A stretch of 64,000 bases of DNA from Aequorivita capsosiphonis DSM 23843 (GTDB lineage: Bacteria > Bacteroidota > Bacteroidia > Flavobacteriales > Flavobacteriaceae), in assembly GCF_000429125.1 (NCBI RefSeq), contig NZ_AUBG01000001.1:186001-250000 (forward strand). Reading direction: 5' to 3'. The translations under genes were made by a program, and so were the position numbers. Positions 41,781 to 50,898 of the stretch are shown piece by piece. Every line of letters begins with the position of its first letter. Position 1 is the stretch's first letter. The notes under the pieces are model-generated. The model was not told the DNA's origin. It searched no databases and saw nothing but the letters and a program-made list of their open reading frames with translations.

Positions 41781-43046
41781 ATGAGAACTTTTAAATATAT
41801 CGCTTTTATAACTCTTGCAATTCTAATCTGGACAGCCTTTATCGGATACGGATTTATAAACGGTTTTTTATTAAAACCAATAACTTCCGAAAACACTTCG
41901 GAAGCATTTATAGAAGCTTCCAAAGAAAAAATAGAGAACGAATTCGTTGGAAATTTCGCAATGACACTAATTGAAAACGGAAAAATCTCAAAGAATTTCT
42001 TCTATTCTATTGATAAGCCCATAAATGAAAATACTGTTTTTCCAGTTGCTTCCATCAGCAAATGGATTACATCTTTTGGCGTTTTAAAGTTGGTAGAACA
42101 AGGGAAATTGGATTTGGATAAACCTGTTGACGATTATCTTACAAGATGGCACCTACCCAAAAGTGAATTTGACAATAAAAAAGTAACAGTCAGAAAGTTG
42201 CTTTCGCATTCATCAGGTTTAGTTGATGATCTTGGATATAACGGTTTTGCACCAAATGTAACAGTTCAGACAATTGAAGAATCATTAACTAAGGCTTCAG
42301 ACGCAGAAGGCTCTGATGGCGTTGCAATAGTTGGTTATGAACCTGGTAGCGAGTATCGGTATTCGGGAGCTGCATATACCATATTGCAATTACTAATTGA
42401 GGAAATTAGCGGTCAATCATTTCAAGAATATATGACAAGAGTGGTTTTTGAGCCTTTGAAAATGGAAAATTCTACCTTCGTATTATCTGAAAAACCAAAT
42501 CTTCAGTTAGCTGAAACTTATAAAGATGATGGAACAACTAGACAAATGAACAAATTTACTGCACTTGCAGCGGCTTCATTATTTACTTCTACAGCTGACT
42601 TATCCAAATTTTTACAAGCAAATATTTCGGACAACCCAGTTCTTTCAAAAGAAAATATTGCAGCCATGAGTAAACCTGAAACATTTATAAATAAAATCGG
42701 TGTGTATGGTTTAGGCCCTCATCTTTATAGTCAGAATGACCAAAAATCTAATATCGTTGGACACGATGGGAGCGGAAATAACGCGATCAATACAGCAGCA
42801 AGAATTGACCTTCAATCAAAAGATGGAATCATAATTTTGGAAACAGGCAATTGGGATATTGCTTCTGGATTATCCGATGAATGGGTTTTTTGGAAAGCAG
42901 GAATTGGTGATTATGTTGTAATGCAACGTAACAAACCATATGTATTAACTCTATTGATAATTGGCTATTTAATTATAATTTTCTTGTCAATTATAATTAT
43001 CCGAAAAAAGGTCAAACGACCAATATCTTTGAACAATAATGTCTAA
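41781..43046 (+). CDS. Membrane-anchored serine hydrolase (beta-lactamase fold)
   Basis: A 421-residue protein with an N-terminal membrane anchor (about 5-28) and a second hydrophobic helix at the C-terminus (about 394-413), followed by basic residues. In between is a class-C beta-lactamase-like domain. The SxxK motif is in FPVASISKWITSFGVLKLVE, the second motif is YRYSGAAYTILQLLIEEI (YSG, the variant seen in many esterase-type members), and the third is HDGSG. Such proteins act as peptidases, esterases or penicillin-recognising enzymes; it is not a typical resistance beta-lactamase. It faces the periplasm. It is divergent from the LytS/LytTR pair, which could regulate it. Confidence 0.82.
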   Translation: MRTFKYIAFITLAILIWTAFIGYGFINGFLLKPITSENTSEAFIEASKEKIENEFVGNFAMTLIENGKISKNFFYSIDKPINENTVFPVASISKWITSFGVLKLVEQGKLDLDKPVDDYLTRWHLPKSEFDNKKVTVRKLLSHSSGLVDDLGYNGFAPNVTVQTIEESLTKASDAEGSDGVAIVGYEPGSEYRYSGAAYTILQLLIEEISGQSFQEYMTRVVFEPLKMENSTFVLSEKPNLQLAETYKDDGTTRQMNKFTALAAASLFTSTADLSKFLQANISDNPVLSKENIAAMSKPETFINKIGVYGLGPHLYSQNDQKSNIVGHDGSGNNAINTAARIDLQSKDGIIILETGNWDIASGLSDEWVFWKAGIGDYVVMQRNKPYVLTLLIIGYLIIIFLSIIIIRKKVKRPISLNNNV

Positions 43047-43174
43047 ACCAAATAGCTAATTTAGTCCTTCAACAAAAGTAATTGTTGAAATTTAAAGTTA
43101 GTCAAAAATCAAAAAGTCTATATGTAAATCCTACTATTGCACTTATATTCAACTATTATCAAAAAACCTTAAAT

Positions 43175-43621
43175 ATGAAAACTCTATTAATTTCCGTAGC
43201 TCAAAACAATGGTTTTTTTTCAGAATTATATATGCGTGTTCAGGAAGGAGGTCCTTTTTGGATGACGCTTATCATTTTATGTTTCTTACTAATGTTAATT
43301 TTAATTGTAAGCGCAATCTTGAAATTAAAATCTTCAAATAATATATTTAGAAAATCTATCTCCTTAATTAATCAAATCGCTCTTTTAGCATTGGTTATTG
43401 GCTTGTTCAGTCAGCTTCTGGGACTGATACAGGTTTTTGATGCTTTTCAGTCTTTGAACAATGTAAATCCTGAACTGTTTGCCGGTGGATTAAAAGTAAC
43501 ATTATTGTCGCCAGTCTTTGGTGGATTTACCTTTATTGTTGGCAGACTTGCAAGCTTTATTCTAAGCTGGCTGAGAAATCCTGAAATGGACGATATGACA
43601 ATGCAATCTACAACTCGATAA
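43175..43621 (+). CDS. MotA/TolQ/ExbB-like small membrane protein
   Basis: A 148-residue protein from the ATG at 43175, with three membrane helices. These are FWMTLIILCFLLMLILIVSA, INQIALLALVIGLFSQLLGL and VTLLSPVFGGFTFIVGRLAS. The pattern, with a small soluble loop and the GLFSQLLGLIQVF helix, resembles a shortened ExbB/TolQ proton channel subunit. There is no ExbD/TolR partner next to it, so it is an orphan. An upstream start at 43082 would add 31 unconserved residues. It follows the serine hydrolase gene on the same strand. Function uncertain. Confidence 0.6.
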   Translation: MKTLLISVAQNNGFFSELYMRVQEGGPFWMTLIILCFLLMLILIVSAILKLKSSNNIFRKSISLINQIALLALVIGLFSQLLGLIQVFDAFQSLNNVNPELFAGGLKVTLLSPVFGGFTFIVGRLASFILSWLRNPEMDDMTMQSTTR

Positions 43622-43638
43622 TTATTTCAAAAAAAATA

Positions 43639-43658
43639 CCCTGGGATAAATCCCAGGG
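43639..43658. terminator. Bidirectional hairpin terminator
   Basis: CCCTGGGA (43639-43646) and TCCCAGGG (43651-43658) form a perfect 8-bp stem with a TAAA loop. An A8 run lies on the left side and CAATTTTG on the right. It lies between the convergent ExbB-like and aminopeptidase genes and can serve both, the T run being strongest for the minus-strand gene. Confidence 0.8.
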
Positions 43659-43688
43659 CAATTTTGTATAATAAAAATGTGCTTATGC

Positions 43689-45458
43689 TTACAATGGTGA
43701 AACCAATTCCATAAACCACTCTTTCACCTCTCCTTCCAAATGTGGAGCAAGTTTTTCTTGAACCAATTTGTGATAGGTATTAATCCAATCGATTTCCTCT
43801 TGAGAAAGCATTTCTTTAACAATCGTACTTTTAAAGAAAGGACATAAAGTCAAAGTTTCCAATTCATAAAAGGTATTCCATTCGGTTTTCTTCCAAGTTT
43901 TGACCAGGATCAGGTTTTCATGACGGATCCCGTATTTTCCTTCTACATAATATCCAGGTTCATTGGAAAGTACCATCCCAGCTTCTAATTCAACCGGGTT
44001 AAGATCTTTACGAATACTCTGTGGTCCTTCGTGAACATTCAAAAAACTGCCCACTCCGTGACCAGTACCGTGATTAAAATCTTTTCCTTCTTGCCACAGA
44101 GGCATTCTCGCCAAAGCATCAAGCTGAACGCCTTTAGTGCCTTTAGGGAATTTTGCCAGCGATAATTGAATCAAGCCTTGAAGAACCCTAGTGGTGTCTT
44201 CTTTAAACTCGTCAGAAACTTCACCTAAAGGGAAAGTACGGGTGATATCCGTGGTACCTTCCAAATACTGCCCGCCGGAATCAACCAGAATACTAGCATC
44301 ATTAGTTACTTTAGCACTTCCTTCAGATTTGGCTGAATAATGAATTATTGCGCCATTGCCTTTATACCCAACAATACTGCTAAAACTGGCACCTATAAAA
44401 TTCTTTCCTTCCGCGCGAAATCCGTGTAATTTTTTACCGATTCCATATTCGTCTAATTCTTCCTTCCCTACCGTATGGGTAAGCCAATGGAGGAATTTCA
44501 CCATAGCCACACCATCGCGAACCATTACCGTTCTAAAACCGTTCTGCTCTGTTTCGTTTTTAACAGCTTTCATCAAATGGCCAGGAACAGGCTTTTCGAT
44601 TATTGTATTTTCACTTTTAACAGCCTCAAAAATAGATTGATTACTGTTTGGAGCTATAAGAATGGATTCTTTTTTCAGCATCCCAAGATGATCGAAGAAG
44701 CTGTGGTAAGGCTTTAAGTCCACTCCCAATTTCTTCATGAGATCCTGGGTCTTATCATCCAGTTTAAACAAATCCACAAAAAGGAAACACTCGTCCAAGG
44801 TCAACAGGACATAACCTAAAAACACGGGATTGGAACTGACATCGCTTCCACGAAGGTTAAGAGTCCATGCCACATCATCCAAACTGGAAATAACATGTGC
44901 GGTGGCATCTTCTGATTTCATTTTTTCACGAATGGCAGCAAGTTTATCGGGGACCGATTGTCCAGCAAGTTCCATAGGCTGTACAAAAACAGCATTTTTA
45001 CTAGGCGTAGGACGTTTAGTCCACACGTTTTTTAGCAAGGGCAAATCTTTTATGCTTCGTTTTTTCTTGGTCAATTTAGTTTCTAAATCCACCCAATTTG
45101 CGTGGGAAGTAGCCAAGCCATTTACAGCGATCGTTGCACCTTCAGAAGTTTCTGATATAATCCAATCTATATAATTTGGAGTGTCTTCTACCCCATCTTT
45201 AAACAAGTCGATACCAGAGCCTTTTAATTCTTTTGGGGCTTGGGTAAAGTAACGTCCGTCCGTCCAAAGTCCGGCTTTATCTGCAGTGACAACCACAAAT
45301 CCTGCGGAACCGGTAAATCCCGAAAGCCAGGTTCGTTCTTGCCATTCGGCTGGGAGGTACTCGCCCATATGCGGATCGGCGGAATACACGATAAAGGCAT
45401 CAATGCTATTTTTCTTCATTTCCTCTCTCAGAGAGGCTACTTTTTCTTGGGCTGTCAT
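43689..45458 (-). CDS. Xaa-Pro aminopeptidase (aminopeptidase P family)
   Basis: A 589-residue M24 metallopeptidase that removes N-terminal residues before proline. It has three domains: two creatinase-like N-terminal domains (1-300) and the pita-bread catalytic domain. Metal ligands are in SILVDSGGQYLEGTTDITRT (two Asp), GTGHGVGSFLNVHEGP (His), SNEPGYY (Glu) and RHENLIL (Glu). The length matches the long cytosolic forms (XPNPEP1 type) rather than the roughly 440-residue E. coli PepP. No signal peptide is seen. It stands alone between a shared terminator and a decarboxylase gene. Confidence 0.93.
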   Translation of the reverse strand: MTAQEKVASLREEMKKNSIDAFIVYSADPHMGEYLPAEWQERTWLSGFTGSAGFVVVTADKAGLWTDGRYFTQAPKELKGSGIDLFKDGVEDTPNYIDWIISETSEGATIAVNGLATSHANWVDLETKLTKKKRSIKDLPLLKNVWTKRPTPSKNAVFVQPMELAGQSVPDKLAAIREKMKSEDATAHVISSLDDVAWTLNLRGSDVSSNPVFLGYVLLTLDECFLFVDLFKLDDKTQDLMKKLGVDLKPYHSFFDHLGMLKKESILIAPNSNQSIFEAVKSENTIIEKPVPGHLMKAVKNETEQNGFRTVMVRDGVAMVKFLHWLTHTVGKEELDEYGIGKKLHGFRAEGKNFIGASFSSIVGYKGNGAIIHYSAKSEGSAKVTNDASILVDSGGQYLEGTTDITRTFPLGEVSDEFKEDTTRVLQGLIQLSLAKFPKGTKGVQLDALARMPLWQEGKDFNHGTGHGVGSFLNVHEGPQSIRKDLNPVELEAGMVLSNEPGYYVEGKYGIRHENLILVKTWKKTEWNTFYELETLTLCPFFKSTIVKEMLSQEEIDWINTYHKLVQEKLAPHLEGEVKEWFMELVSPL

Positions 45459-45654
45459 AAAATATATTTTTTAAAGCCGAAAGTTACTGAAAGTCTATTG
45501 TACTGAAAAAGATATTCCATGTTTAACAATTATTTGTATCCAATTTTGGCACTTAAAAACTGTAGCACTTTATTCCTATTGGCTTTTTATATAGTTCACA
45601 ATAAATTATTGTTATACCATATTGAAATCCACACTTCTTTTCGACTGCGATAAG

Positions 45655-47100
45655 TTATTCTATTTCACTATTCACCTTTTTCAAACAAGTTGTAATCATC
45701 TCTATTGCTTCATCAATTATTTCCTTTTTTGTTCTAAAAGCTAAAATTGCAATCCGGATTACAAAGCTTTTATTGATAATTGATGAGCTTAAAAAAACAG
45801 AACCATCCGCGTGTATTTCATCCATTAGCCGTCTGTTTTTTTTATCGGAATATGAATCAAAAGGGTACCAAAAATAACTAACGGACAAATCAGGCTCTGG
45901 TCCGAGACAAAAACCAAGCTCGGCAAGTTTACTTCTAAAATAATGTACTAACAATAGTTTTTCTTCTAAACACGCAATAAAAGGTTCGATGCCGTGTATT
46001 TGCAAAGGTAGCCAGACCCGAAATCCTCTAAAGTGTTTGGTCAGTTCGGGCGAAATATTGGCAGGACTTTTTAGCATTTCCTCACTGGCTCCGTCTTGCA
46101 TATAATTTGCCGTATAATAATTTGATTGTAAAACAGCAGTGCTATCTTTTATCAATACCGCGCCAACGCCATAAGGAAGGAAAAGACCTTTATGTGGATC
46201 GATTATTATAGAATCAGCATTTTCTATTCCTTTAAAAAGCTCTTTTTTCGAAGTCATTATAAAAAATCCGCCATACGCGGCATCCACATGAAACCATGTT
46301 TTATACTTTTTTGCTATTGCCGCAATTTCATTTAATGGATCTACAGCTCCAGTATCCGTTGTTCCCGCAGTCGCTACAACTAGAAAAGGCTGAAGCCCAG
46401 CAGCGATGTCTTTTTGAATAAGTTCTTCTAAGGAATCTGTTTTAATTTTATGATTCTCATCTAAAGGTACATATCGAATTATCACATCTTCCAGCCCAAT
46501 AATCCGCAAGGCTTTTTGGGTTGAATGATGCACCTGCTCACTTAAATACACAACGTTTTTAGTGATAAATTCATTCTTAACCTTATGCTTATCTCTTGCA
46601 GCGGTGAAGGCAATAAGAGTAGATATTGAACCTCCCGAAGATAAACAACCAACCGAGTTTTCCGGAAATGAAAAGACCGTTTTTAACCAATTGACAACTT
46701 CATTTTCAATTGTCGCGGCGCCAGGGGATGCATAATGTACACTTGCATAAGGATTGGTAACCGCGGCGATAAAATCGGCCAAAGCAGCAGTAAAAACTCC
46801 GCCACCCGGAATATAGCCTAAATGCTTTCCCGATGCAGCATTAATACCAGTTTCAGCTACTTGTTTTTGGTATAAATCAAGAAGATCTGGCAGTGATTTT
46901 TTTTGATTCGTAATTTCTAATGAAGTGGCCTCTTTCTCATTAAAAGCTTTGGCTGTATTAAGACTTCCGATAAACTGATTAGCGTAATCCATGACACTTT
47001 TCATCATTTCTAAACGTTCGGGTTCTTGGATATCCAGTTTTTGACTAGCCCCTTTTAATTCATTTAATTTTTGAATTATATTTTCTGTATTCATGACCAT
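45655..47100 (-). CDS. Group II PLP-dependent amino-acid decarboxylase
   Basis: A 481-residue PLP enzyme of the aromatic-amino-acid/glutamate decarboxylase group. The cofactor lysine is in IIDPHKGLFLPYGVGAVL, the aspartate that binds the pyridine ring is in FHVDAAYGGFF, and the small-residue segment is CLSSGGSISTLIAFTAARD. GKHLGYIPGGGVFTAALADF near residue 95 and the NPYASVHYASPGAATIE stretch are typical of aromatic-amino-acid decarboxylase-like members. The substrate cannot be fixed from sequence. MVMNTEN offers two ATGs (47100, 47094); either fits. Confidence 0.88.
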   Translation of the reverse strand: MVMNTENIIQKLNELKGASQKLDIQEPERLEMMKSVMDYANQFIGSLNTAKAFNEKEATSLEITNQKKSLPDLLDLYQKQVAETGINAASGKHLGYIPGGGVFTAALADFIAAVTNPYASVHYASPGAATIENEVVNWLKTVFSFPENSVGCLSSGGSISTLIAFTAARDKHKVKNEFITKNVVYLSEQVHHSTQKALRIIGLEDVIIRYVPLDENHKIKTDSLEELIQKDIAAGLQPFLVVATAGTTDTGAVDPLNEIAAIAKKYKTWFHVDAAYGGFFIMTSKKELFKGIENADSIIIDPHKGLFLPYGVGAVLIKDSTAVLQSNYYTANYMQDGASEEMLKSPANISPELTKHFRGFRVWLPLQIHGIEPFIACLEEKLLLVHYFRSKLAELGFCLGPEPDLSVSYFWYPFDSYSDKKNRRLMDEIHADGSVFLSSSIINKSFVIRIAILAFRTKKEIIDEAIEMITTCLKKVNSEIE

Positions 47101-47357
47101 GATTTCTTTAATGACGAAAGTGTAAAATGAAATTCTCTTTCAACCAATAATAGCAACTATTCTTCTAGAGAATTCAAAAAATTCTATGACTAGCCAGTTG
47201 AATTTCAATTTCTATTTTTTGAGTATTTCAAAATTAAATTAATAGAATTTAATGCTTCCTTGATTTCAAATAAACCTCAGCATTAATTTTAAAAGAAATA
47301 TTAGATTCTATTTTCGTCATTTGGAAATATTCCATAATTTTGGAATAAATCCCGATT

Positions 47358-47609
47358 ATGAAATACATAAAATATTTTAGCACTTTTTTAAAAGTTAAAG
47401 GAACGCCTCATTTAAATTCTGATCAGTTAAGAAGACTGCTCAATATAGTTGCCATGGAAACGACAATAAAGAATTTAGAGGAACTGCAAATCACGGGAAG
47501 TAAGGTTTATAAAATGAGCGAGAACTCAAAAACCTCCTTAAAACAACTCACCAAGGAATTACCTCCCGAGGCATTAATGGAAGAAATGATGCGATTATCA
47601 CAACACTAA
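47358..47609 (+). CDS. Small conserved-looking hypothetical protein
   Basis: An 83-residue protein not recognised. It is basic and helical in the first half (YIKYFSTFLKVKG), polar with many Leu/Glu in the middle (LRRLLNIVAMETTIKNLEEL), and ends in PPEALMEEMMRLSQH. No signal peptide, membrane helix or metal motif is seen. The ATG is followed by a full-length frame with codon use like its neighbours, and it is clear of other genes, which is the reason for calling it. Confidence 0.5.
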   Translation: MKYIKYFSTFLKVKGTPHLNSDQLRRLLNIVAMETTIKNLEELQITGSKVYKMSENSKTSLKQLTKELPPEALMEEMMRLSQH

Positions 47610-47742
47610 AAGAAATGCTATCAGCAATACAAGAACCTTTAAGGTCAAGATAATTTAAAAAGCTTGGGCTTTTTTATCAGTTCTTCTTTAAACAATGAAA
47701 AAGTAATTACCTTGCGCCTCCATATTTGCAATAAAAATGGAC

Positions 47743-47780
47743 ACGTGGTTCGAAATTCTCCCACGTTAAAAAACTAAGAA
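47743..47780 (+). ncRNA. preQ1 class I riboswitch
   Basis: The leader of the next gene reads ACGTGGTTCGAAATTCTCCC then ACGTTAAAAAACTAAG. This is the preQ1-I pattern: a P1 stem of about six pairs (ACGTGG/CCACGT), the TTC at the start of the loop, the C-rich stretch that binds preQ1, and the A-rich tail with AAAAAACTAAG that forms the pseudoknot. The tail ends 7 bases before the ATG at 47788, so ligand binding would block the ribosome site, which suggests translational control. It is supported further by the gene it precedes. Confidence 0.92.
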
Positions 47781-47787
47781 ACAATTT

Positions 47788-48420
47788 ATGTCCGCTACAA
47801 ACATTCGGAAACTCGCATTATTACTAGTCGCGTTTCATATTCTTATCGTTGCTTCAAGCAATTATTTAGTACAATTTCCTATCTCTGTATTCGGGTTTAA
47901 GGCTACTTGGGGCGCTTTTACTTTTCCGTTTATCTTTTTAGCCACAGATTTAACGGTGCGTATTTTTGGCGCACGATTGGGAAGGCGGATTATTTTTTAT
48001 GCCATGTTTCCAGCTTTGGTTGTTTCCTATTTAATTACCGTTGGCTTTCGTCACGGAATTTGGTTGGGATTTAACTCATTTTTCAGCTTCGATCTTTTTG
48101 TGGCGCGCATTGCAATAGCCAGTTTTTCTGCCTATGTGGTGGGCCAAATTTTAGATGTTTTCGTATTTAATAAATTGAGGCAGCACAAACAATGGTGGCA
48201 CGCACCCGTGGCTTCGGGTATCTTCGGAAATCTGATGGACACTTTTGTCTTTTTCACTGTTGCATTTTACAAAACGTCCGACGCCTACCTCGCAGAAAAT
48301 CTAGTGGAAATTGCAACTGTGGATTATATTTTTAAAATTGTGATAAACGCGCTGTTTTTCCTTCCTCTTTATAAAGTGATTCTAGACCAGGTTACGAAAA
48401 AATTACAACGGAAAGTATAA
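47788..48420 (+). CDS. yhhQ: YhhQ/QueT-like queuosine-precursor transporter
   Basis: A 210-residue membrane protein with about six helices, of the DUF165/YhhQ family. The family motif FPFIFLATDLTVRIFGARLG at residues 45-65 is near that of E. coli YhhQ, and RRIIFYAMFPALVVSYLITV follows in the same register. YhhQ imports the 7-deazaguanine precursors preQ0 and preQ1 for queuosine tRNA modification. The preQ1-I riboswitch 7 bases upstream fits exactly, shutting off uptake when preQ1 is plentiful. No queuosine biosynthesis gene is in the window, so a salvage role is likely. Confidence 0.9.
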   Translation: MSATNIRKLALLLVAFHILIVASSNYLVQFPISVFGFKATWGAFTFPFIFLATDLTVRIFGARLGRRIIFYAMFPALVVSYLITVGFRHGIWLGFNSFFSFDLFVARIAIASFSAYVVGQILDVFVFNKLRQHKQWWHAPVASGIFGNLMDTFVFFTVAFYKTSDAYLAENLVEIATVDYIFKIVINALFFLPLYKVILDQVTKKLQRKV

Positions 48421-48470
48421 GAAGCTGAACTTTTCATTTGAAGAAAAAGCTTAATACGAAAGAGAAGGTT

Positions 48471-48836
48471 CTACGCTATTTTCTGTAAGAAGTAAAACAC
48501 CACTCCTCCCAAGAAATAGCAAACCACATCCCAAATATCTCCAGTATATCGATAGGATTGTAGCGGAAGGTAGTATTCAAAAAAAATCGAAAAAAGAGCA
48601 ACTAAACTTAAGATTGTAAAAATGTTTAGGCGAATACTCTTGTCCTTTTTAATAATCCAGACACCGTACAAACACACCGTAGCCACCATCGGAATTACTA
48701 AGAAATCATTGAGGTGATGAAAAATCCAATTGGGGCCAGAAACTGAAAAGTATTTCAAGCTTTGCACACCTAAAAATACAACTAAAGATAGAAGAATATA
48801 AAAATGCAATAGCCTTAACGGAAGTCTATATTTCAT
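48471..48836 (-). CDS. Four-helix membrane protein, VanZ-like
   Basis: A 121-residue protein from the ATG at 48836, with four hydrophobic helices (LRLLHFYILLSLVVFLGVQ, NDFLVIPMVATVCLYGVWII, FTILSLVALFSIFFEYYLP, WDVVCYFLGGVVFYFL). The end (YTGDIWDVVCYFLGGVVFYF) looks like the VanZ-type motif, in which an aspartate-tryptophan-aspartate run precedes the last helix. The start overlaps the stop of the upstream gene by ATGA, showing translational coupling. A longer open frame to 48953 lies inside that upstream gene and is rejected. Function unknown. Confidence 0.6.
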   Translation of the reverse strand: MKYRLPLRLLHFYILLSLVVFLGVQSLKYFSVSGPNWIFHHLNDFLVIPMVATVCLYGVWIIKKDKSIRLNIFTILSLVALFSIFFEYYLPLQSYRYTGDIWDVVCYFLGGVVFYFLQKIA

Positions 48837-49108
48837 ATAAATAGCAATGAAATCAACCACGCAATTAAGCCTCCTATAAACATGGCAACCATCCAAACGG
48901 ATCTCAAAACATGGTATGAACCGCGAACAAGCCAAAATCGATTTGTTTGCCAACGCTCAGAAAAGGATTTTTTTTCGACTGTTTTATTTTCTAAAACCGG
49001 TTCTGGTTCTTGATCTATTGAAGTGCCTTTAGAAATCAATGGCGGATCCTGATCCGCTACAATAGAACTACTATGTTGAACATTCTCTTGGTCTATCCTT
49101 TGTGACAT
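48833..49108 (-). CDS. Hypothetical single-helix membrane protein
   Basis: A 91-residue protein, taking MSQRIDQ as the start. The first 55 residues are polar and acidic (SSSIVADQDPPLISKGTSID) and probably unstructured. A basic stretch (FWLVRGSYHVLRSVW) and one C-terminal helix (MVAMFIGGLIAWLISLLFI) follow. It is not recognised. It is coupled to the VanZ-like gene by an ATGA overlap, so the two may form a small membrane complex. Confidence 0.5.
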   Translation of the reverse strand: MSQRIDQENVQHSSSIVADQDPPLISKGTSIDQEPEPVLENKTVEKKSFSERWQTNRFWLVRGSYHVLRSVWMVAMFIGGLIAWLISLLFI

Positions 49109-49296
49109 ATCAAACAAAATTCAACGAGCAAAAATACAGCTTATTTATGATGATAAAGAATCGAATAGTTGTTTTGCAAGGTTTAGCCATCAGATCACAA
49201 AAATACATTCCATATAACACGCACAGCGGTTTTTTAATCGCATCATTTGTAAGTCAAAACGCTGGTTTTCTGCTCTCAAAAACATTTATTGGTACT

Positions 49297-50013
49297 TTAA
49301 AATATCATAATAATGCCAGAGAAACACAAGAGTAGCATTAAGGATTTGTTGAATACTTTTTCTTCAATATTCATAAACGTTCGCTTTCCTAAGAATTGTG
49401 CAAAAAGAAATATGGGAACTATAAATATGGCCATTTTTAAATGATCAAAATTCAATATCCCGCTCACTGCTAGACCTGGAACACGAGTTATAGAGATAAG
49501 TCCAGATATACCGATCATGGTGGCTCTAAAAGCTTTAATATTCTTTACGGTGTTTTCAACGCATATAACGTAAAGTGGGCCACCTGTGGAGAATATTCCA
49601 GAAAAAAATCCTGCCATAATTCCAAAACTTGTAACTCCTATTTTATTGAGTTTTATCTTCTTTTTACCTATTAGAGCATAGGCCACGTACAATAAAATAA
49701 ATACACCAAGCCCTCTTTTCAGCAGGATTGGTTTGGCAAAAGTTAGAACGGCGATTCCCACGATTATTCCTAATATAGATGGGATCGCGAGCTGGATAAT
49801 TATTTTTCTGTCAATATTCCGCCACTCTTTTGCAATGAGAAAAATACTCGAAAGCATGTAGAATATAGAGATATAAGCGATAGCATCCGGAAGCTCCATT
49901 TTAAAAAGCAAAATAGGAAGCGCCATTAAGGAGCCAGCAAAACCAATAACAGTTTGTACATAAAATCCTACAAATATTCCGATGGAGAGGATTAAAAAGA
50001 TTTCTGTGTTCAT
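49297..50013 (-). CDS. TauE/SafE-family sulfite exporter-like protein
   Basis: A 238-residue membrane protein with seven or eight helices. Typical features are FYVQTVIGFAGSLMALPILL near the start, IQLAIPSILGIIVGIAVLTF, and the second-half signature SFGIMAGFFSGIFSTGGPLY. The family exports sulfite, sulfonates or other organic anions; the substrate here is not known. It is divergent from an Lrp-type regulator gene 119 bases away. Regulators of this family often control an adjacent exporter, so that is a reasonable link. Confidence 0.85.
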   Translation of the reverse strand: MNTEIFLILSIGIFVGFYVQTVIGFAGSLMALPILLFKMELPDAIAYISIFYMLSSIFLIAKEWRNIDRKIIIQLAIPSILGIIVGIAVLTFAKPILLKRGLGVFILLYVAYALIGKKKIKLNKIGVTSFGIMAGFFSGIFSTGGPLYVICVENTVKNIKAFRATMIGISGLISITRVPGLAVSGILNFDHLKMAIFIVPIFLFAQFLGKRTFMNIEEKVFNKSLMLLLCFSGIIMIF

Positions 50014-50132
50014 ATAAGAAGATTGAAGTATTGTTGCCAGTAAAATTACAAGACACTCACTTCCTATTAAAATTGATTAATTGGAAATATGCCTATATTT
50101 ACATATAAAAGAAGTCTTTTTTAATTAAAACA

Positions 50133-50567
50133 ATGGAATCAATGATTAATGAAATTGATACGGAAATAATCAACTTATTAAAAGAAAACGCGAGAGCTTC
50201 CTTTGCTGAAATAGGCAGAAAAATAGCGCTCTCACCTTCCTCTGTTCGGGAACGTGTTCAGAAACTAGAAGACTTGGGCGTGATAAAATCCTATAACATT
50301 CAGCTAAACCAAGCACTTTTAGGCAATGGCCTTGAAGTATTTATTTTATTGAAAATCTTTGACGGGAAACTAAAAAGCATTTTATCAGAAATCAATACCT
50401 TTCCTGAAGTTCAGGAAGCATTTAGAATAACTGGTCCCTATAATATTCACGTTCGGGTTGCACTTCGCGATCAATTACATCTCCAGCGGTTTATAGATAA
50501 GCTGATTGGTTATGGAAGTCCCACTACCCTACTGATTTTATCAGAAATCGAGAAAAATAAAAGCTGA
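50133..50567 (+). CDS. Lrp/AsnC-family transcriptional regulator
   Basis: A 144-residue regulator. The N-terminal winged helix reads IDTEIINLLKENARASFAEI, GRKIALSPSSVRERVQKLED, LGVIKSYNIQLNQ. A RAM/AsnC ligand-binding domain with EVFILLKIFDGKLKSIL, FPEVQEAFRITGPYNIHVRV and LQRFIDKLIGYGSPTTLLIL follows. Members form octamers and sense amino acids. It is divergent from the TauE-like exporter gene, with a short shared intergenic region. Confidence 0.9.
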   Translation: MESMINEIDTEIINLLKENARASFAEIGRKIALSPSSVRERVQKLEDLGVIKSYNIQLNQALLGNGLEVFILLKIFDGKLKSILSEINTFPEVQEAFRITGPYNIHVRVALRDQLHLQRFIDKLIGYGSPTTLLILSEIEKNKS

Positions 50568-50898
50568 TAAAACTTTGTTTATTTTTTACGAGATTATAGA
50601 GTCATCCCAGATCTTTTTGTTAAAGCTTCCGTTTTGAATGTAGAAAGACACGTTCTATATTTAGATAATACCCTCTTCAATCGGTAGCCTTAAATTTTCG
50701 CAGATTTCAGAAGCTTAAAAATCTGTAATATATGTAAATCTCACCGTAAATATGTAACAGCATTTTGGTGATTCTTTCGCACTTTTATTCTACTTCTTTT
50801 TTAGCTGAACTCCTTATCTTATCTGAAAAGGAAAAGTTCGGTGTAATGGTATTTTAACAGTTAAAATATTATCATAGGTCTACTAAAATTAAATAAAG
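50568..50898. other. 331-base gap without a recognised gene
   Basis: The stretch between the Lrp regulator and the mannose-6-phosphate isomerase is AT-rich. I saw no ORF, tRNA, clear terminator or repeat in it. It must contain the promoter of the isomerase gene. Confidence 0.4.

Noticed and set aside
48837-48953. A 39-residue N-terminal extension of the VanZ-like protein
   Set aside because: It lies inside the upstream gene in another frame; the ATG at 48836 overlaps that gene's stop as ATGA.
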